A stretch of 7,765 nucleotides of DNA from Agrobacterium cucumeris (GTDB lineage: Bacteria > Pseudomonadota > Alphaproteobacteria > Rhizobiales > Rhizobiaceae). The notes under the pieces were generated by a model, which saw only the letters and a list, made by a program, of their open reading frames with translations, searched no databases and was not told the origin of the DNA. Of the stretch, positions 5,516-7,765 are shown one piece after another. Made by a program: the position numbers and the translations under genes. The stretch covers positions 1-7,765 of the forward strand of contig NZ_CP080391.1 of assembly GCF_030036535.1 (NCBI RefSeq), written 5' to 3'. Position 1 is the stretch's first letter; each line of letters begins with the position of its first letter.

Positions 5516-5737
5516 ATGAACATGAAGAAGCTGCTTGCCGCGTCCGCTTTGGTCGCCTTTTCCGCTGGTGCTGTTTTCGCTCAGGAAGCAACCGGGCCGG
5601 ACTTCTCTACTCTGACGTCGAGCATCGATTATTCGACCGTCATCACGGCAATCATGCAGGTGGCGGCGGGCATCATCACGGTTCTGCTGGCTATTAGCGG
5701 GGCGAAGTTCGTCCTCGGCATGATCCGTCGCGCCTAA
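5516..5737 (+). CDS. Major coat protein precursor, pVIII-like
   Basis: A 73-residue precursor with the classic pVIII design: a signal peptide (KK, hydrophobic core, cleavage near VFA|QEA) and a mature helix of about 51 residues. The mature part has an acidic start (EATGPDFS), an amphipathic middle, a hydrophobic membrane span (about IMQVAAG through LLAISG) and a basic end (FVLGMIRRA) that would contact DNA inside the virion. AAGGA (5508-5512) precedes ATG 5516 by 3 bases and ATG 5522 by 9 bases. Both are possible starts; the second gives a 71-residue precursor with the same mature protein. A strong hairpin terminator follows the stop, as after Ff gene VIII, where it keeps coat mRNA abundant relative to downstream genes. 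Confidence 0.93.
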   Translation: MNMKKLLAASALVAFSAGAVFAQEATGPDFSTLTSSIDYSTVITAIMQVAAGIITVLLAISGAKFVLGMIRRA

Positions 5738-5747
5738 CCGGGATAGG

Positions 5748-5780
5748 GCCGGGGGCGTTCGTAGCGTTCCCGGCTTCTCT
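5748..5780 (+). terminator. Hairpin terminator after the major coat gene
   Basis: GCCGGGGGCG (5748-5757) pairs with CGTTCCCGGC (5765-5774), 10 bp including two G-U pairs, around a 7-base loop, followed by the pyrimidine tract TTCTCT. It starts 10 bases after the coat stop. The T-run is weak, so partial read-through into the adsorption genes is likely, matching the equivalent Ff terminator downstream of gene VIII. Confidence 0.7.
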
Positions 5781-5781
5781 C

Positions 5782-5880
5782 ATGATGATCGTTCAACTTT
5801 GGTATTTGGCGTTCTTCGTCCTAGGGACAGTGGCAGGATATGCCACGATCTCGGGCTTTTCGAGCGCGCTTTCGAGGTGA
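5782..5880 (+). CDS. Hidden 32-residue membrane peptide, candidate pVII/pIX-type end-cap protein
   Basis: A short frame (ATG 5782, TGA 5878-5880) encodes 32 residues: a very short polar start (MMIVQ), a hydrophobic run (LWYLAFFVLGTVAGYATI) and a small polar end (SGFSSALSR). Ff end-cap proteins pVII (33) and pIX (32) are the same size and also insert in the membrane without a signal peptide. The frame fills the space between the coat terminator and the adsorption gene. Its final codons carry the GAGGTGA sequence that serves as ribosome-binding site for that gene, ending 4 bases before its ATG, a compact phage-like junction. Against it: no clear ribosome-binding sequence lies before its own start, and the start is 2 bases after the terminator. 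ATG 5785 is an alternative. Confidence 0.6.
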   Translation: MMIVQLWYLAFFVLGTVAGYATISGFSSALSR

Positions 5881-5884
5881 CAAT

Positions 5885-7360
5885 ATGAAGCGTTCTCTTC
5901 TGCTGGCCTCTGCTCTGTCTGGCGCCCTGATCTTTACCGCTCAGGGCGCTTTTGCGTTTGAACCGACGTACAACACGAAGGTTCCTGACCTCCTCGGAAA
6001 GCTGCTTGAAAGCAGGGGTGCGCAGCAGACGGCGGTGGAGGGAACAAAGCGTGCCGTGGCTGGTGTTGTAACGGCTGAGGGCGCTGCTTTGGGGCAGACC
6101 GTTGGCCGGTTTGCTTGGCTTTCTGTCGCGGCTCGCGCGCGGTGGGTAGGGGTGACAGTTGGTGCAATCGCGTTGACGGCTGATCTTGCGTACAGATGGT
6201 TTACGGAAGACGGCGGAGAAACTGTTTCGGAACTCATGAAAGTTGAAGAGACAGTTATAAACGACAATACAAACAGTATCGCTAATATTATGGCTCAAAG
6301 GCCTAATATAGCTGGTGTCGCTGGGTACAAGAGTACAAATTTTACATGCAATATGGTTGAAAAAGCGAAGTGCGCGGCTTCTGAGGCTATGCTGCGTGCG
6401 AATGAGCTTTATCAGCAGCGTGTCGTTAATACTGCCTATTCCAACGTTAAAGCAAAGCTGCTCACTCTTAACTGCTCAAGTACAAATTGGACTGAGAACA
6501 GGTGCAGTGGAAACATAACGTTCGAATTAACTTCTGCTTCTACAGGCGCAGTTGCGACCGCTAACGCCTACATATCAAGTTATACAGAGTTTCTTGTTTA
6601 TAGTGATGCAGATGGCACTCAGGCACCTGAGCTTGTCCCGAACTGCATGAGCGGTTCGACCTCGTCTTATCCTGAATGGTGCGGCAAAGAGAAGCCGCTG
6701 GAGCTTCCTGATACTGTTGCGTATCCGCTTGTCGAGAAGCCTCAAATGATCCCGGACGCTCAAGCTGAAAAGAATGTCGAGCCGGGTCTGCTTACAGATC
6801 ACGTCAATGATCTGTGGGAGCGGGCGGCGCAGATGGCCGACTATCAGGGCGTTCCGTATGTCGATACGGATCGGATGACGCAGGCAGAGTTGACGCAGTT
6901 GCTCAACACCTATCCGGCTCTGTCGCCTACGCTCGGTGATCTTGCTGGGCCGGTTGGCGACCCTACAACCGGCACTATTCCATGGGCACCTACGGTGACT
7001 GATCCGGGAACTGGGACTGATCCCGGTACAGACCCCGGCACAGACCCAGGTACAGACCCCGGAACCGATCCGGGCACTAGCACCGGAATTGACATGACGC
7101 ACCCGACCGTCACGACTCCGGAATTGCCGACGATCCCGACGATTGATCAGATCATCGATCCTGTTTTCGACACGTTCCACATTCCGACTGTGAGCTTCTC
7201 GACAACTGGAACGTGCCCAACGTTCGAATTCAGCTATGCCGATGAGACCTTTGTTGCCAACGGTCATTGCACGTTGATCGACAACATCAGGCCTGTGCTG
7301 CAGGCGATGATGATGGCCCTCTATTCGGGGCTTGTTCTTTTGATTGTGCTCTCAGCCTAG
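5885..7360 (+). CDS. Adsorption protein, pIII-like minor coat protein (TspB-like layout)
   Basis: A 491-residue protein expected at the virion tip, where it binds the host receptor and ends assembly. I start at ATG 5885: GAGGTGA lies just upstream and a signal peptide follows (KR, hydrophobic core, cleavage near AFA|FEP at 24-25). Parts in order: a helical, partly hydrophobic segment at 74-106; a cysteine-containing domain at about 120-270 (C155, C163, C197, C207, C254, C266); a charged helical part at 290-345; a T/D/P/G linker at 357-402 with TDPG repeats; a domain with C444 and C462; and a C-terminal membrane anchor (about 470-490). Eight cysteines suggest four disulphides. Repeat linkers between receptor domains and anchor parallel the glycine-rich linkers of Ff pIII and the TspB-like proteins of other inoviruses. 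The 120-235 region is coded by AT-richer DNA than its surroundings. Role is firm from position and architecture; receptor unknown. Confidence 0.88.
   Translation: MKRSLLLASALSGALIFTAQGAFAFEPTYNTKVPDLLGKLLESRGAQQTAVEGTKRAVAGVVTAEGAALGQTVGRFAWLSVAARARWVGVTVGAIALTADLAYRWFTEDGGETVSELMKVEETVINDNTNSIANIMAQRPNIAGVAGYKSTNFTCNMVEKAKCAASEAMLRANELYQQRVVNTAYSNVKAKLLTLNCSSTNWTENRCSGNITFELTSASTGAVATANAYISSYTEFLVYSDADGTQAPELVPNCMSGSTSSYPEWCGKEKPLELPDTVAYPLVEKPQMIPDAQAEKNVEPGLLTDHVNDLWERAAQMADYQGVPYVDTDRMTQAELTQLLNTYPALSPTLGDLAGPVGDPTTGTIPWAPTVTDPGTGTDPGTDPGTDPGTDPGTDPGTSTGIDMTHPTVTTPELPTIPTIDQIIDPVFDTFHIPTVSFSTTGTCPTFEFSYADETFVANGHCTLIDNIRPVLQAMMMALYSGLVLLIVLSA
6998..7075 (+). repeat. Tandem 12-bp repeats encoding TDPG in the adsorption protein
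   Basis: Six 12-base units coding Thr-Asp-Pro-Gly: one at 6998-7009, a 6-base TG insert, then five consecutive units at 7016-7075. Third codon positions vary (GAT/GAC, CCG/CCC/CCA, GGT/GGC/GGA), so the array is not freshly duplicated and the peptide repeat appears to be selected. It forms a flexible acidic linker and can be expected to change copy number by slippage or recombination. Confidence 0.95.
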
Positions 7361-7378
7361 CGGCAAATTTCAACGGTA

Positions 7379-7428
7379 GGCCTGAGACAAACGCGCTCCC
7401 CCATAGCGCCGTAGAGCAGTCTCAGGCC
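7379..7428. repeat. Large bipartite hairpin between the pIII- and pVI-like genes
   Basis: GGCCTGAGAC (7379-7388) and GTCTCAGGCC (7419-7428) are perfect 10-bp inverted repeats. Within the 30-base loop, GCGCT (7393-7397) pairs with AGCGC (7405-7409) around CCCCCAT, making a two-stage stem-loop. It occupies most of the 111-base gap between stop 7360 and ATG 7472 and has no T-run, so it is unlike an intrinsic terminator. A conversion origin for the complementary strand, a packaging element or an mRNA processing or control structure are possibilities. Confidence 0.7.
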
Positions 7429-7471
7429 GGATTATCTGCACGGACGGTGCTACTAGCTTTTGGAGGTCCCT

Positions 7472-7762
7472 ATGTGGTCCCTAATGTTGTCGTTGCTCTT
7501 CTACGCCCTCAATTGGGTGGTTCGGGCGGTGATGTTCAAGGCGGTGCTCTATATCGCGTTGTGGTATTTCACGACTGAGGCTTGCCAATACCTCCTGACC
7601 AAGATCGAGTTTGGCGGTGAAGGGTTCCAAGGCGCGCTTTCCAACGTCAATCAGTACGTCGTCTATTTCCTTGTAGCCCTTAAGCTCGATGCTGGGTTGC
7701 CGATGATCATTTCCGCGATGATGACGCGCTTTGCCATCCGTCGCCTGCCTATCATCGGGTGA
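7472..7762 (+). CDS. pVI-like minor coat protein, DUF2523 family
   Basis: A 96-residue hydrophobic protein placed between the adsorption and Zot genes exactly where Ff has gene VI. In the virion pVI anchors the adsorption protein at the terminating end. The C-terminal stretch VVYFLVALKLDAGLPMIISA (63-82), followed by MMTRFAIRRLPII, fits the DUF2523 family common in non-Ff inoviruses. Hydrophobic segments run about 4-34, interrupted by basic residues at R18 and K23, and about 60-84, with a basic C-terminus. ATG 7472 is preceded by GGAGG (7462-7466) at 5 bases spacing, better than the TTG at 7460. The stop is 3 bases before the window end. In a circular molecule the Zot ATG follows immediately and these bases carry its ribosome-binding sequence. 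Confidence 0.9.
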   Translation: MWSLMLSLLFYALNWVVRAVMFKAVLYIALWYFTTEACQYLLTKIEFGGEGFQGALSNVNQYVVYFLVALKLDAGLPMIISAMMTRFAIRRLPIIG

Positions 7763-7765
7763 TCC

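Noticed and set aside
6998..7075. Possible CRISPR-like array
   Set aside because: Units are 12 bases, contiguous and in frame with the adsorption gene, with no spacers.
6910..7113. Minus-strand frame rich in VPGS repeats
   Set aside because: It is the complement of the TDPG-coding repeats of the adsorption gene. The repeats alone keep the frame open.
1..7765. tRNA, rRNA, integrase, transposase or insertion-sequence genes
   Set aside because: None of the coding frames has the corresponding motifs, and no cloverleaf-like or terminal-inverted-repeat structure was seen.

Overview
The window reads as the complete circular genome of a filamentous phage (inovirus), 7,765 bases, opened at the first base of its assembly ATPase gene. 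Its plus-strand genes follow the Ff (M13/fd) order in circular permutation: replication (pII-like, with a possible pX start) – ssDNA-binding (pV-like) – small membrane virion protein – major coat (pVIII-like) – tiny membrane protein – adsorption (pIII-like) – pVI-like – Zot/pI-like ATPase – secretin (pIV-like) – intergenic region. The last gene ends 3 bases before the window end and the first begins at base 1, so joining the ends gives a compact gene junction with a GGGTGA ribosome-binding sequence. No integrase or transposase gene is present. A moderately GC-rich composition and a helix-turn-helix protein of a style I associate with alphaproteobacterial mobile elements suggest an alphaproteobacterial host, but this is a weak inference.

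Layout. 1-2522: assembly and export (Zot-like ATPase, then a secretin with a 4-base ATGA overlap). 2523-2734: intergenic region with a long hairpin where Ff carries its packaging signal, a perfect 9-bp inverted repeat, and three palindromes of the TCCGTACGGA type spaced exactly 24 bp centre to centre. 2735-3950: a 64-residue basic protein and the rolling-circle replication initiator, with an in-frame internal start resembling gene X. 3951-3973: a terminator between convergent genes. 3972-4682: a minus-strand module absent from Ff, with an HTH/coiled-coil regulator and an acidic 81-residue orphan. 4683-4885: a divergent control region with three more palindromes of the same type. 4886-5737: ssDNA-binding protein, small membrane protein and major coat, closed by a terminator. 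5782-7762: a 32-residue membrane peptide, the adsorption protein and the pVI-like protein, with a large unexplained hairpin between the last two.

How it works together. Rep would nick and replicate the circle. The pV-like protein would coat the single strand. Coat and tip proteins sit in the inner membrane, the Zot-like ATPase drives assembly, and the secretin provides the outer-membrane exit. Two clusters of one operator type, upstream of the replication genes and between the regulator and pV, suggest one repressor co-ordinates replication, its own synthesis and the switch to single-strand production. The most novel parts are this operator circuit with its minus-strand regulator/orphan module, the hidden 32-residue gene, the gene-X-like start, and the hairpins at the intergenic region and between the pIII- and pVI-like genes.
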